Assembly: GCA_045807125.1 (NCBI GenBank)
Contig: JBJMHZ010000036.1
Span: forward strand, 5,898-69,897
DNA from: JBJMHZ01 sp045807125
GTDB lineage: Bacteria; Actinomycetota; Actinomycetes; JAWWOL01
Length of the DNA: 64,000 nucleotides
Direction: 5' to 3'
The notes below the pieces were generated by a model. That model was not told the origin of the DNA. It searched no databases and saw only the letters and a program-made list of their open reading frames with translations. A program made the position numbers and the translations under genes. The stretch's first letter is position 1. Every line of letters starts with the position of its first letter. Below are positions 9,923-18,623 of the stretch, in pieces.

Positions 9923-10822
9923 TCACCCGGCGAGGTCGTCGGCGAGGCCGTCCCACGGGCGGCGCGGCGCGGCGGCGGCCTGCCCCTCGGGGCAGTGCCG
10001 GGCGTAGTCGCACCAGCCGCACAACGGCCCCGGCCGGGGCGGGAACAGCTCGTCGGCGCCGGGATCGCCCGGCCGGCCCGCGCCCGCGCGCCAGGCCTCG
10101 TCGGCCGCCCGCGCGTCGGCCGCGATCGATTCGGCGCGGGCCACGTGCCTGGCGAGCGCCTCGTCGGTGTGCTCGTGCGCGGCGACCGTGCCGGACGGCA
10201 GGTGGTGCAGCTCGACGCGGTGGCAGGGCGCCCGCATCGTCCGCGCGGCAGCCACCGCGTAGACCGCGAGGGCCAGCGAGCTTCGGGCGTCGTCGTCGGT
10301 GAGCCCGCGCCGGCCGGTCTTGTAGTCGACGACCACCAGCTCGCCGCTCCCGTCGCTTCCCCCGCTCCCCTCGCTGCGGCGGCGGTCGAGGCGGTCGATG
10401 CGCCCGGACAGCGCCAGCCGGGCGGTGCGGGCCGCGACCGTGCGCTCGACGCCGACCGGCTCGTCGTCCGGGTCGAGGGTGGCGACGTAGCCCTCGACCA
10501 TCGCCCGCGCCCTGGCCCTGGCGGCGGCGGACTGCGCCGCGTCGCGGAAGCCGTCCTCGAGCCACCCAGCCACGAGCAGCGCACCGGCCGCCGCGGGGGT
10601 GCGGCGCGCCCGCGGCAGCCGCCACCACGCCGCCAGCGCGTTGTGGACGGCCGCGCCGAGGCTGTTGTGCGCCCACGGCGGCCCCTTCGGCGGCGGCGGC
10701 CGGTCGAGGTAGGTCATGCGGTAGCGCCTGGGGCAGTCGTCCCAGGCCGCGAGCCGCGACGGCGTGCAGGAGTACAGCCGCTCGGGCATCCCGGCGAGGT
10801 CGAGCTGCGTCGCGGAGGTCAT
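9923..10822 (-). CDS. RecB-family PD-(D/E)XK exonuclease-like protein
   Basis: A 299-residue nuclease-like protein. Visible motifs are SPSRL-like TPSRLAAWDDCPRRYR at the N-terminus, LGAAVHNAL (helix with His), GRIDRLDRR and VVVDYKTGRRG (the D-x(n)-D/E-x-K core), and a C-terminal cysteine set CGWCDYARHCPEG that, with the N-terminal Cys near residue 30, matches the 4Fe-4S staple of AddB/Cas4-type nucleases. In actinobacteria this stand-alone family is often annotated as a RecB-family exonuclease; its cellular partner is unknown. The Ser/Gly-rich stretch between residues 150 and 160 looks like an insertion. Confidence 0.85.
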   Translation of the reverse strand: MTSATQLDLAGMPERLYSCTPSRLAAWDDCPRRYRMTYLDRPPPPKGPPWAHNSLGAAVHNALAAWWRLPRARRTPAAAGALLVAGWLEDGFRDAAQSAAARARARAMVEGYVATLDPDDEPVGVERTVAARTARLALSGRIDRLDRRRSEGSGGSDGSGELVVVDYKTGRRGLTDDDARSSLALAVYAVAAARTMRAPCHRVELHHLPSGTVAAHEHTDEALARHVARAESIAADARAADEAWRAGAGRPGDPGADELFPPRPGPLCGWCDYARHCPEGQAAAAPRRPWDGLADDLAG

Positions 10823-10860
10823 GGGTCCATCGTGCCGCAGCGCACCGACGGTTTCGGCCG

Positions 10861-10910
10861 GCTCACCGCTCGCTCACCGCTCGCTCACCGCTCGCTCACC
10901 GATTCGCTCA
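10861..10910. repeat. 11-bp tandem repeat GCTCACCGCTC
   Basis: Three exact copies (10861-10871, 10872-10882, 10883-10893) and a partial fourth fill the gap between the RecB-like gene and the marC stop codon. On the minus strand each unit reads GAGCGGTGAGC, and the last unit supplies the TGA stop of marC. Confidence 0.85.
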
Positions 10911-11552
10911 CGGGACGGACCCGGCCGAGCCGCCGTGGACGAACGCGAAGATGGCGTTGGCCACCAGCTGCACGGCGATCGCCGAGAGCAGCAGGCCGGA
11001 GATGCGGGTGAGCAGGACGATGCCGCTCTCCCTGATGAGCCGGATGACCAGCACCGAGTAGCGCAGCGCCAGCCACAGGACGAGGTGGACGGCGACGACC
11101 GCGCACGCGATCGCCAGGTAGGCGGCCACCACGTCCGGCGCGCGCTGGGCGTTGCGGACGAAGACGATGGTCGCGACGATCGCGCCCGGGCCCGCCAGCA
11201 GCGGGGTGCCGAGCGGCACGAGGGCGACGTTGACATCGGCCACCTCGCTCGGCTCGTCCTGCTTGCCGGTGAGCAGCTCGAGCGCGACCAGCACGAGCAG
11301 CAGGCCACCGGCTGCCTGCAGCGCAGGGACGCTGATGCCGAGGTAGACGAGGATCTGCCGCCCCGCGATCGCGAACAGCGAGATGACGAGGAACGCGACG
11401 CCGACGGCCTGCGCCGACATCCGGGCCCGCGCCCGGTCGGTGCGCCCGGAGGTGAGGCCGAGGAAGAGCGGCACGGTGCCGAGCGGATCCATGATCACCA
11501 GGAGGGTCGCGAAGACCTCGCCGAACAGCTTCCCGTCGACCACGGCGCTCAC
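10908..11552 (-). CDS. MarC family integral membrane protein
   Basis: A 214-residue, six-helix membrane protein of the MarC/YchE family. The opening FATLLVIMDPLGTVPLFLGLT and the mid-protein GTPLLAGPGAIVATIVF are the family signatures (two similar half-repeats, each with an N/D-P-x-G turn). The original link of MarC to multiple antibiotic resistance was withdrawn for E. coli, and its transport function remains unknown. Starts at GTG 11552, overlapping the end of the PHP gene by four bases, so it belongs to a two-gene unit. Confidence 0.88.
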   Translation of the reverse strand: MSAVVDGKLFGEVFATLLVIMDPLGTVPLFLGLTSGRTDRARARMSAQAVGVAFLVISLFAIAGRQILVYLGISVPALQAAGGLLLVLVALELLTGKQDEPSEVADVNVALVPLGTPLLAGPGAIVATIVFVRNAQRAPDVVAAYLAIACAVVAVHLVLWLALRYSVLVIRLIRESGIVLLTRISGLLLSAIAVQLVANAIFAFVHGGSAGSVP

Positions 11553-12418
11553 GCCGCCAGCGGCGGATGGCCGGCCGCCTCGACGAGCGCCTCGTAGGCC
11601 TCCGGCGCGGTGAGCTCGGCGCCGAGCCGGTGCCCGGTGGCCGCGCCGTGGTCGTCGCTCGCGCCGGTGACGACGAGGCCGAGCCCACCCGCCAGCGCGC
11701 GCAGCCGGTCCCTGGCCGCCCGGTCGTGGTCGGGGTGGTCGACCTCGATGCCGGTGAGGCCGGCCGCGGCCAGCGCGGCCACGTCGTCGTCGGCCAGCAC
11801 CGGCCCGCACCGCCCGGCCGCGGGATGAGCGAGGACGGTCACCCCGCCGGCCCTGCGCACCAGCTCCACCGCGGTGGCCGCCTCGACCGCGCGCTTCGCC
11901 ACCCAGGCCCGGCCGCCGGTGCCGATCCACTCCGGACCGAACGCGGCGGCGAGGTCGGGCACGACCCCCGCGGCGACGAGCGCGCGGGCCACGTGCGGCC
12001 GCCCGACCGGCGCGCCGGCCGCCAGCGCGGCCACGTCGTCGTACGTCACGGGCGCGCCGAGCCCGGCGAGCAGCTCCACCATGCGCGCGGCCCGCCGCCG
12101 CCGGTCGTCGCGCAGCAGCGCCAGCTCGCCGGCGAGCGCCGGCTCGGCCGGGTCGAACAGGTAGCCGAGCAGGTGCACCCCGATGCGCCGGCCCGTGGCC
12201 GCGCCGGTCACCGCCGCCGAGATCTCCGCCCCCGGCACGAGGGCGATCCGCCCGCCGTGCCCGGCGAGCGCAGCGGCGGCCGCCGGCCAGCCCGCCGTGG
12301 TGTCGTGGTCGGTCAGCGCGACGACGTCCAGGCCGGCTGCGGCGGCGCGCCGCACGACCTCGGCCGGCGGCTCGGTGCCGTCGGAGGCCGTGGAGTGCGC
12401 GTGCAGGTCGATTCGCAT
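11549..12418 (-). CDS. PHP-domain phosphoesterase
   Basis: A 289-residue metal-dependent phosphoesterase of the PHP family. Metal ligands are visible in DLHAHSTASDG (residues 3-13), LTDHDTTAG (near 37), GAEISA, VLAHPAA and the closing GASDDHG. Family relatives hydrolyse 3',5'-nucleoside bisphosphates (pAp-type) or trim RNA 5' ends (RNase AM/YciV-like). ATG 12418 (MRIDLHAHS) is chosen because the first metal motif follows at once and GAGACGAG lies upstream; ATG 12430 is the alternative. It is divergent from tldD, with about 65 bases shared as promoter region. Confidence 0.85.
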   Translation of the reverse strand: MRIDLHAHSTASDGTEPPAEVVRRAAAAGLDVVALTDHDTTAGWPAAAAALAGHGGRIALVPGAEISAAVTGAATGRRIGVHLLGYLFDPAEPALAGELALLRDDRRRRAARMVELLAGLGAPVTYDDVAALAAGAPVGRPHVARALVAAGVVPDLAAAFGPEWIGTGGRAWVAKRAVEAATAVELVRRAGGVTVLAHPAAGRCGPVLADDDVAALAAAGLTGIEVDHPDHDRAARDRLRALAGGLGLVVTGASDDHGAATGHRLGAELTAPEAYEALVEAAGHPPLAA

Positions 12419-12483
12419 CTCGTCTCGCATCCGGGGATCGCCGCTGATGCTAGCCGTGGGCCACGCTCGCATAGGGTGTCGCC

Positions 12484-13962
12484 GTGACCGCAGCGCACGA
12501 CCCTGCCCTCGCCGACCTCGCCGACCTGGCCCTCGACGACGTACGGCGGGTCAGGGGCCTGCGGATCGAGTACGCCGACGTGCGCGCCGTGCACGACGAG
12601 GCGCAGTCGGTCGACGTCCGCGACGACCGGGTCGAGGGGGTCACCAGCGAGTCCAGCCGCGGGATCGGCATCCGCGTGCTGCTGGACGGGGCGTGGGGGT
12701 TCGCCGCGACGGGCACCCCGGACGCGGCCGGCGTCCGGGCGGCGGTGGCGCTCGCCATCGACGTGGCGCGGGCGAGCGGTCACGTGCGGGGCCAGCACAA
12801 CCGGGTGCGGCTCGACGACGGGCCGCCGGCCGGAGGCAGCTACGTCACCCCGCACGAGCGGGACCCGCTGGAGGTACCGCTCGCCGAGAAGGTCGACCTG
12901 CTGCTCGCCGCCGCCTCGGCGGCGCGGGAGGCGCGCGGGCTGTCGTTCGTGGAGGTGATGACCGACGCCTTCCGGCGGCGCATGTCGTTCCGCTCGACCG
13001 CCGGCGCCCGGATCGAGCAGACCGTGCTGCAGGTGGGCGGCGGGCTGCACGCATGGGCGGTCGGCGGAGGCGAGGCGCAGGTGCGCTGCTACCCCAACTC
13101 CTACCGCGGCCAGTTCGTCACCGGGGGCTGGGAGGCGGTGCTCGGCCTCGACCTGCCGGGGCACGCGCTCGAGGCGGCGCGCGAGGCGGTGGCCCTGCTG
13201 GACGCGCCCGACCTGCCGCACGTCGAGGACGCCACCGTGGTGCTCGACTCGAGCCAGCTCGCCCTCCAGGTGCACGAGTCCATCGGCCACCCGCTCGAGC
13301 TCGACCGCATCCTCGGCATGGAGCGGGCGTACGCCGGCACCAGCTTCGTCGACGTCGACGACCGCGGGCAGCTGCAGTACGCGGCGCCGCTCGTCACCGT
13401 CACGGCCGACGCGACCACGCCCGGCGGGCTGGGCACGTTCGGCTTCGACGACGAGGGCGTGCCGGCCGGCCGCGCCGACCTCATCCGCGACGGGCGGCTC
13501 GTCGGCTTCCTCAGCAACCGCGAGACCGCCGCCGAGCTCGGCCAGCGCTCCAACGGGACGGCGCGCGCCGACTCCTGGGGGACGATCCCGCTGATCCGGA
13601 TGAGCAACGTCTCGCTGGAGCCGGGCGAGGGCGACCTCGAGAGCATCGTCGCCGACACGACGAGCGGCTTCCTGCTCGTCACCAACCGGTCGTGGTCCAT
13701 CGACGACCGCCGGCACAACTTCCAGTTCGGCTGCGAGGCCGCGTACGAGATCACCGCCGGCCAGCGCGGCCGGCTCTACCGCAACTCGTCCTACGCGGGC
13801 AGCACCGTCGACTTCTGGCGCTCGTGCGACGCGCTCGGCGGCCGCCATGACTGGGTGGTGTGGGGCGTCCCCAACTGCAGCAAGGGCGAGCCGGCGCAGA
13901 ACGCGCGGGTCGGCCACGGCGCACCGAGCGGCCGCTTCCGCGCCACCGTCGGGGTGCGCTGA
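12484..13962 (+). CDS. tldD: TldD-family metalloprotease
   Basis: A 492-residue subunit of the heterodimeric TldD/TldE zinc protease, which degrades unfolded peptides and matures some peptide antibiotics in the cytoplasm. The zinc-binding HESIGH (HExxxH) sits near residue 260, followed by PLELDRILGMERAYAGTSF. The second half has the family GTFGFDDEGVPA and SIDDRRHNFQFGCEAAYEI segments. Starts at GTG 12484 and ends in TGATG, so that tldE begins on the last base of the stop codon. Such tight coupling suits a 1:1 complex. Confidence 0.92.
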   Translation: MTAAHDPALADLADLALDDVRRVRGLRIEYADVRAVHDEAQSVDVRDDRVEGVTSESSRGIGIRVLLDGAWGFAATGTPDAAGVRAAVALAIDVARASGHVRGQHNRVRLDDGPPAGGSYVTPHERDPLEVPLAEKVDLLLAAASAAREARGLSFVEVMTDAFRRRMSFRSTAGARIEQTVLQVGGGLHAWAVGGGEAQVRCYPNSYRGQFVTGGWEAVLGLDLPGHALEAAREAVALLDAPDLPHVEDATVVLDSSQLALQVHESIGHPLELDRILGMERAYAGTSFVDVDDRGQLQYAAPLVTVTADATTPGGLGTFGFDDEGVPAGRADLIRDGRLVGFLSNRETAAELGQRSNGTARADSWGTIPLIRMSNVSLEPGEGDLESIVADTTSGFLLVTNRSWSIDDRRHNFQFGCEAAYEITAGQRGRLYRNSSYAGSTVDFWRSCDALGGRHDWVVWGVPNCSKGEPAQNARVGHGAPSGRFRATVGVR

Positions 13963-15323
13963 TGCCGCGGCTCGCCGGCCCGGATCGGTTGCTCGACCTG
14001 GCCGGCGCCGCGACCGGCCTGCCCGGCGTCGAGGCGGTGGAGGTGCTGCTCGTCCGGGCGGACACCACGCTCACCCGCTTCGCCGACTCGCGGATCCACC
14101 AGAACGTCGCCCGCTCGGACGGTGCGGCCAGGGTCCGCGTCGTGCTGACGGGCGCCGGGGGCGCGCGGACCGGGGTCGGCGTGACCAACGAGCTCGCGCC
14201 GGAGGCCGTCCGGCGGGCGGCGGAGCAGGCCAGGACGGCCGCCCTCGTCACGCCGCCCGACCCGTCCTTCGCGGGGCTCGCCGAGCCGGTCGATCGCTAC
14301 CCCGACGTCGACGCGTACGACGAGCGGACGGCCGGCGCGACGCCTGCGCTGCGCGCCGACCTGGTCGCCAGGATGCTCGCCGAGCTGCCCCGCGGCACGT
14401 TCGGCGCCGGCGCGGTCGCGACCGACGCCCAGGAGGTCGCCGTGGCGAACAGCCTCGGCGTGCGGGCGTACGGCCGCTCGACCCGTGCGGCGCTGCGCGT
14501 CCTCGCGAGCGGCGCCGACTCCACCGGCTACGCCGAAGCCGCCGGGACGAGGGTGGGCGAGCTGGTGCCGGAGGCGCTCGGCGAGCGGGCCGCGGGCAAG
14601 GTCGCCAGGGGCGCGCACCCGCGCGAGCTCGCGCCGGGCAGCTACCCGGTGGTGCTCGAGCCGATGGCCACCGCCACGCTCGTGATGTGGCTCGGCTGGA
14701 GCGCCTTCGGCGGCAAGGCCGTCCACGAGGGTCGCTCCCCGCTGTCCGGCCGGATCGGCGAGCAGGTGCTCTCGCCGCTGGTCACCATCGTCGACGACGC
14801 CACGTCGCCGCTGCTGCCAGACCTGCCCTTCGACGCCGAGGGCACCCCGAAGCGCCCCCTGCCGCTCATCGAGCGCGGGGTGGCGGTCGGCGTCGCGCAC
14901 GACCGGTGGAGCGCCAAGCTGGCCGGCGCGCCCGGCTCGACGGGCCACGCGCTGCCGGCGCCTGGCGGCCACGGCGGCCTGCCGACCGCGCTGCTGGTCG
15001 AGGCCGGCGACCAGCAGCTCGACGCGCTCGTCGCCGGCCTCGAGCGCGGCCTGCTCGTCACCCGCTTCCACTACACCGGGCTGGTGCACCCGACGACGGC
15101 GACCATCACCGGGATGACCCGCGACGGCACCTTCTGGGTCGAGGACGGCCGGATCGTCCACGGAGTGCGCAACCTGCGGTTCACCCAGTCGATCATGGAC
15201 GCGCTCGCCGACGTCCGCGCCGTCGGCGGCGAGGCGCAGGTGAGCCGCTCGTTCCTCGCCAGCATCCGGGCGCCGGCCGTGCGGCTCGGGTCGTTCAGCT
15301 TCACCTCGGCGACCGCGCACTGA
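13962..15323 (+). CDS. tldE: TldE/PmbA-family partner of TldD
   Basis: A 453-residue homologue of TldD that lacks the HExxxH zinc motif, as expected for the non-catalytic TldE/PmbA subunit. The N-terminal domain (LLVRADTTLTRFADSRIHQN) and C-terminal domain (GLLVTRFHYTGLVHPTTATITGMTRDGTFWVEDGRI) match the family. It starts at ATG 13962, one base overlapping the tldD stop. It converges with the DUF6758 gene, 17 bases away. Confidence 0.9.
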   Translation: MPRLAGPDRLLDLAGAATGLPGVEAVEVLLVRADTTLTRFADSRIHQNVARSDGAARVRVVLTGAGGARTGVGVTNELAPEAVRRAAEQARTAALVTPPDPSFAGLAEPVDRYPDVDAYDERTAGATPALRADLVARMLAELPRGTFGAGAVATDAQEVAVANSLGVRAYGRSTRAALRVLASGADSTGYAEAAGTRVGELVPEALGERAAGKVARGAHPRELAPGSYPVVLEPMATATLVMWLGWSAFGGKAVHEGRSPLSGRIGEQVLSPLVTIVDDATSPLLPDLPFDAEGTPKRPLPLIERGVAVGVAHDRWSAKLAGAPGSTGHALPAPGGHGGLPTALLVEAGDQQLDALVAGLERGLLVTRFHYTGLVHPTTATITGMTRDGTFWVEDGRIVHGVRNLRFTQSIMDALADVRAVGGEAQVSRSFLASIRAPAVRLGSFSFTSATAH

Positions 15324-15340
15324 GCCGCCGGCTCACGGGC

Positions 15341-15991
15341 CTAGCTCGCGGCGGGCAGCCGGTTCGCGATCCGCGGCGACAGCGCGCCGTACCCGAGCAG
15401 GTGGTAGGCGGCCGGCCCGAACTCGCGCGCGTCGGCGAGCGCGATGTGGTCGACGAACAGCACCCCTGCCGACGCCGGCCACAGCACGGCCCACAGCCAG
15501 ATGCCGCTCGCCTCGGCGACGAACGCCGCGCGCGCGTCGTCGGCCGGCACCGACCACAGGGCGGTCGGGTGGTCGGCGGCCTCGACCTTGGCGTCCGGGG
15601 AGTGGGTGGTGAGATCGCCCGGGTCGGGGCCGGGCAGGCCGGCGAAGGCTGCGCCCGCACCGATGCCGGGCTCCTCCGCGACCAGGACGAGGTCGGCCGG
15701 CCCGCCGAGCGGCGCCGGTCCGGAGCAGCAGACCACGGTCGCCCGCGCGCCGCTGCGCTCGTCGCCGCAGTACGCCAGCCCGGTCACCACCCAGCCGGGC
15801 ATCATCGGGTGGGGCACCCAGAGGGGGACGTGGGACCGGCGGGCGAGGGCGGCCATCCCCTCCGGAGCCAGGACGCCGACGAGGCCGAACGGCTCCACCT
15901 CGCCGTGCCGGTCGCAGCGCCATGCGCTCGACCACAGGTCCGGCTCGCGCACGCGCCGACCACAGCGGGGGCAGGTCGGTGGCACCTTCAT
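15341..15991 (-). CDS. DUF6758 family protein
   Basis: A 216-residue protein of a family restricted to actinobacteria. The N-terminal PTCPRCGRRVREPDLWSSAWRCDRHGEV forms a CxxC...CxxH zinc-ribbon-like module; the middle GWVVTGLAYCGDERSGARATVVCCSGPAPLGGPADLVLVAEE is the family core, and GALSPR closes it. The function is unknown. ATG 15991 (MKVPPTCPRCG) matches the usual length; a GTG five codons upstream (16006) is also possible. Confidence 0.8.
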   Translation of the reverse strand: MKVPPTCPRCGRRVREPDLWSSAWRCDRHGEVEPFGLVGVLAPEGMAALARRSHVPLWVPHPMMPGWVVTGLAYCGDERSGARATVVCCSGPAPLGGPADLVLVAEEPGIGAGAAFAGLPGPDPGDLTTHSPDAKVEAADHPTALWSVPADDARAAFVAEASGIWLWAVLWPASAGVLFVDHIALADAREFGPAAYHLLGYGALSPRIANRLPAAS

Positions 15992-16060
15992 GCAAGGGAC
16001 GGTCACGCCTCGACGCTCGCGCCGTCAACCCCTGGCGGCTGGCCGGGGCAGGATGTCCGC

Positions 16061-16462
16061 GTGGACAGCCGTCGCGTCGTGCCAGCGGTCGGCGCCGTGG
16101 TCGTCGACGACGCCGGCCGGCTGCTGCTGGTGCGCCGGGCCCGCGAGCCGGGCGCGGGGCGCTGGTCGCTGCCCGGCGGCCGGGTCGAGCCGGGCGAGGA
16201 CGACGCGGCTGCGCTGCGGCGGGAGATGCGCGAGGAGACCGGCCTGGAGGTCGAGGTCGGCCAGCTCGTCGGGCGGGTGGAGCGCGCCGGGCCGGGCGGC
16301 GTCGTCTACGCGATCTCGGACTACCGGTGCGCGGCGATCGGCGGGAGCCCGCGGGCCGGCAGCGACGCGGCCGCGCTCGGCTGGTTCGGGCCGGGCGAGA
16401 TCGACGCCCTGCCGCTGGTCGCCGAGCTGCTCGATGCGCTGCGCGGCTGGGGAGCGCTCTGA
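16061..16462 (+). CDS. Nudix hydrolase
   Basis: A 133-residue Nudix hydrolase. The Nudix box runs from GGRVEPGE through LRREMREETGLEVE (G-x5-E-x7-REUxEExGU satisfied), preceded by the usual VVVDDAGRLLLVRR strand and RWSLPGG. It hydrolyses a nucleoside-diphosphate-linked substrate; the pattern resembles 8-oxo-dGTP/ADP-ribose-type housekeeping enzymes, but specificity is not readable. Starts at GTG 16061. Confidence 0.88.
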   Translation: MDSRRVVPAVGAVVVDDAGRLLLVRRAREPGAGRWSLPGGRVEPGEDDAAALRREMREETGLEVEVGQLVGRVERAGPGGVVYAISDYRCAAIGGSPRAGSDAAALGWFGPGEIDALPLVAELLDALRGWGAL

Positions 16463-16478
16463 TCGCCCGAGCGGCCGG

Positions 16479-16982
16479 TCAGGCGCGCGGCTCGGGCCGG
16501 CCGGGCTGCTCGCCGCCGCGCTGCTCGCCGTACGACCGCTTCGGCACCATGACCTTGCGCCGGAACACGCAGACGACGGTGCCGTCCTGCTTGTAGCCGC
16601 GGGTCTCGACGTGCACGACCCCCCTGTCGTCCTTCGAGCGCGACTCGGCCTTGTCGAGCACCGTCGTCTCGCCGTAGATGGTGTCGCCATGGAAGGTCGG
16701 CGCGACGTGGCGCAGCGACTCGACCTCCAGGTTGGCGATCGCCTTGCCCGACACGTCGGGCACCGACATGCCGAGCAGCAGCGAGTAGACGTAGTTGCCG
16801 ACGACGACGTTGCGGCCGAAGTCGGTCGTCCGCTCGGCGTAGTGCGCGTCGAGGTGCAGCGGGTGGTGGTTCATCGTGAGCAGGCAGAAGAGGTGGTCGT
16901 CGTACTCGGTGACGGTCTTGCCCGGCCAGTGCCGGTAGGTCGCCCCGACCTCGAACTCCTCGAAGTAGCGCCCGAACTGCAT
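16479..16982 (-). CDS. MaoC-like dehydratase
   Basis: A 167-residue hot-dog-fold protein of the MaoC dehydratase group. The segment ADDRV-like TEYDDHLFCLLTMNHHPLHLDAHYAERTTDFGRNVVVGNYVYSLLLG carries the hydratase-2-like D/N-x-x-x-x-H pattern (NHHPLHLD). It resembles actinobacterial MaoC proteins of CoA-ester pathways such as mesaconyl-CoA or enoyl-CoA hydration. A CitE-like lyase that could act in the same pathway lies in this window at 40.9 kb, though not adjacent. Starts at ATG 16982. Confidence 0.82.
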   Translation of the reverse strand: MQFGRYFEEFEVGATYRHWPGKTVTEYDDHLFCLLTMNHHPLHLDAHYAERTTDFGRNVVVGNYVYSLLLGMSVPDVSGKAIANLEVESLRHVAPTFHGDTIYGETTVLDKAESRSKDDRGVVHVETRGYKQDGTVVCVFRRKVMVPKRSYGEQRGGEQPGRPEPRA

Positions 16983-16998
16983 GCCACCGGCCTCCAGA

Positions 16999-17040
16999 AC
17001 CACATCAGCGACGCTCCGCGTCGACCACATCAGCGACGCG
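16999..17040. repeat. 16-bp direct repeat upstream of maoC-like gene
   Basis: ACCACATCAGCGACGC occurs at 16999-17014 and again at 17024-17039, 25 bases apart, just upstream of the MaoC-like start. Two copies only; it could be a duplicated operator or a chance slip duplication. The remaining gap to 17207 holds no gene that I can support. Confidence 0.6.
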
Positions 17041-17207
17041 CTTCGATCAGGTCGGCGTCAGTGTGCCGAACCGCAGGCGGGGCCCCTGCGGCGGGTCGCC
17101 GGCGAATCGGGCGATCGAGATGCCAGGACGCGTGGCCCGTCCGATACTGGGCAGCGAGACTGGCCCAGCCCGGGCCACGGCTCGCCGAGCGCGAACGGCG
17201 GTCAGAG

Positions 17208-18566
17208 ATGGCCCACGGTGCAGGAGCTGCAGCTCCCACGGTCGTCGTCGACGGCCCGCTGGGGTCCCGGCCGCTCGGCGCGCGCCTCGGCACGCTGGGG
17301 GTGTACGCCCTGGCGCTGGCCACCTGCGCCCTGATCGGCTTGGAGGGCGCGCGCGATGGCTGGCGCGGCACGTCCGGATGGGTCTTCGGCGGCCTCGCGC
17401 TCGCCGGGGCGGTCACGGTCGTCGACGCCGTGCCGTGGTGGCAGCCGCCCAACGCGCGCCGGCGCGACGGCAGCGGTCCCGATGCCGGCGCGTTCGTCGA
17501 TATCGCGGACCTGTTCTTCGTCGCGGCCGCGCTGCTGCTGGGGCCGGTGGCCGCGACGATCGTCAGCCTGCCGTCCTTCGTCGTCGACGCCTGGCTGCAT
17601 CCGACGCGGCCGTACAAGACGCTCTACAACATCTCGGCGTACGCGATCGGCGGCGCGGCCAGCTGGTGGACCTTCCACGGCGTGCTGGCAGCGCTCGGCG
17701 TGCGGGCGACCGCGATCGGCCGGCCGGGCTGGATCCTCGCCGCGGTGCTGGCCGCGCTCGCCTTCGAGCTGATCAATCTGGTGGCCTGCACGCTGGCCCG
17801 CTGGACGATGCACGGGCTCACCACGCCGCTTCGGGATCTGCTCCCGCTCTACCCCGTCTGGACCGAGACCAGCGCGTGCATGCTCGCGGTCGTCCTGTCT
17901 GCGCTGTGGCTCGCCGGGCCGTGGCTCGTGGCGCTCGGCGTCGTGCCGGTGCTGATCCTGCGCCAGGGCCTGTACCTGCGCGACCTGCAGCTCGCGAGCC
18001 GCACCGACGCCAAGACCGGGCTGTACAACGTCCCGCACTTCACCGAGCTGGCCGAGCGGGAGATCCGGCGGGCGCTGCGGCAGGATGACCCGCTCGCGCT
18101 GCTGGTGGCCGACCTCGACCACCTCCGCCACCTGAACCGCGCCCACGGCCACCTGGCCGGCGACGTCGTGCTGAAGGGCGTCGCGAACGTCCTGCGCGAC
18201 CAGGTCCGCGAGTTCGACCTCGTGTGCCGGTTCGGCGGCGAGGAGTTCATCGTCCTGCTGCCGGGCAACGACGCCGCGGAGGCGGCCCGGACCGCCGAGC
18301 GGCTGCGTCACGTGGTCGAGCAGAACGTGCTGAGGGCCACCACCACCGACGTGCCGCTGCGAGCGACCATCTCCGTCGGCGTGGCCTGCCTGCGGCGCCA
18401 CGGGAGCACCCTGGAGGAGCTGCTGCACGCCGCCGACGTCGCGCTCTACCGGGCGAAGGACGCCGGCCGCAACCAGGTCCGGCTGGCGCTCGCCCCCCCG
18501 GAGCCCGACGGGGGCGGCACCGCGGCCGCCGGCTCGCGCCTCCGCGCCGGTGCCGACCCGAGCTGA
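17208..18566 (+). CDS. Membrane diguanylate cyclase (GGDEF)
   Basis: A 452-residue diguanylate cyclase that makes cyclic di-GMP. The N-terminal 280 residues contain about six hydrophobic segments (LGVYALALATCALIGLEG, FFVAAALLLGPVAATIVSLPSF, and others), forming a membrane sensor. The GGDEF domain follows (DAKTGLYNVPHF onwards) with an intact active site FGGEEF and a product-inhibition I-site RxxD (REFD) five residues before it, so it is probably active and feedback-inhibited. Starts at ATG 17208. Its TGA stop lies inside the first unit of a 21-bp tandem repeat. A second GGDEF protein lies 1.4 kb downstream on the other strand. Confidence 0.9.
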   Translation: MAHGAGAAAPTVVVDGPLGSRPLGARLGTLGVYALALATCALIGLEGARDGWRGTSGWVFGGLALAGAVTVVDAVPWWQPPNARRRDGSGPDAGAFVDIADLFFVAAALLLGPVAATIVSLPSFVVDAWLHPTRPYKTLYNISAYAIGGAASWWTFHGVLAALGVRATAIGRPGWILAAVLAALAFELINLVACTLARWTMHGLTTPLRDLLPLYPVWTETSACMLAVVLSALWLAGPWLVALGVVPVLILRQGLYLRDLQLASRTDAKTGLYNVPHFTELAEREIRRALRQDDPLALLVADLDHLRHLNRAHGHLAGDVVLKGVANVLRDQVREFDLVCRFGGEEFIVLLPGNDAAEAARTAERLRHVVEQNVLRATTTDVPLRATISVGVACLRRHGSTLEELLHAADVALYRAKDAGRNQVRLALAPPEPDGGGTAAAGSRLRAGADPS

Positions 18567-18621
18567 CGCGGTGCCGGCCCGAGCTGACGCGGTGCCGGCC
18601 CGAGCCGACGCGGTGCCGGCC
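18559..18621. repeat. 21-bp tandem repeat spanning the dgc stop codon
   Basis: Three units of CGAGCTGACGCGGTGCCGGCC-type sequence at 18559-18579, 18580-18600 and 18601-18621 (the third has one change, GAGCCGACG). Unit 1 contains the TGA stop of the cyclase, and unit 3 ends two bases before the ATG of the next gene. Confidence 0.85.
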
Positions 18622-18623
18622 CG

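Noticed and set aside
8699..11011. Long plus-strand frames opposite the SpoIIE, RecB and MarC genes, and similar frames throughout
   Set aside because: They lack domains and ribosome sites and mirror real genes with strong third-position bias.
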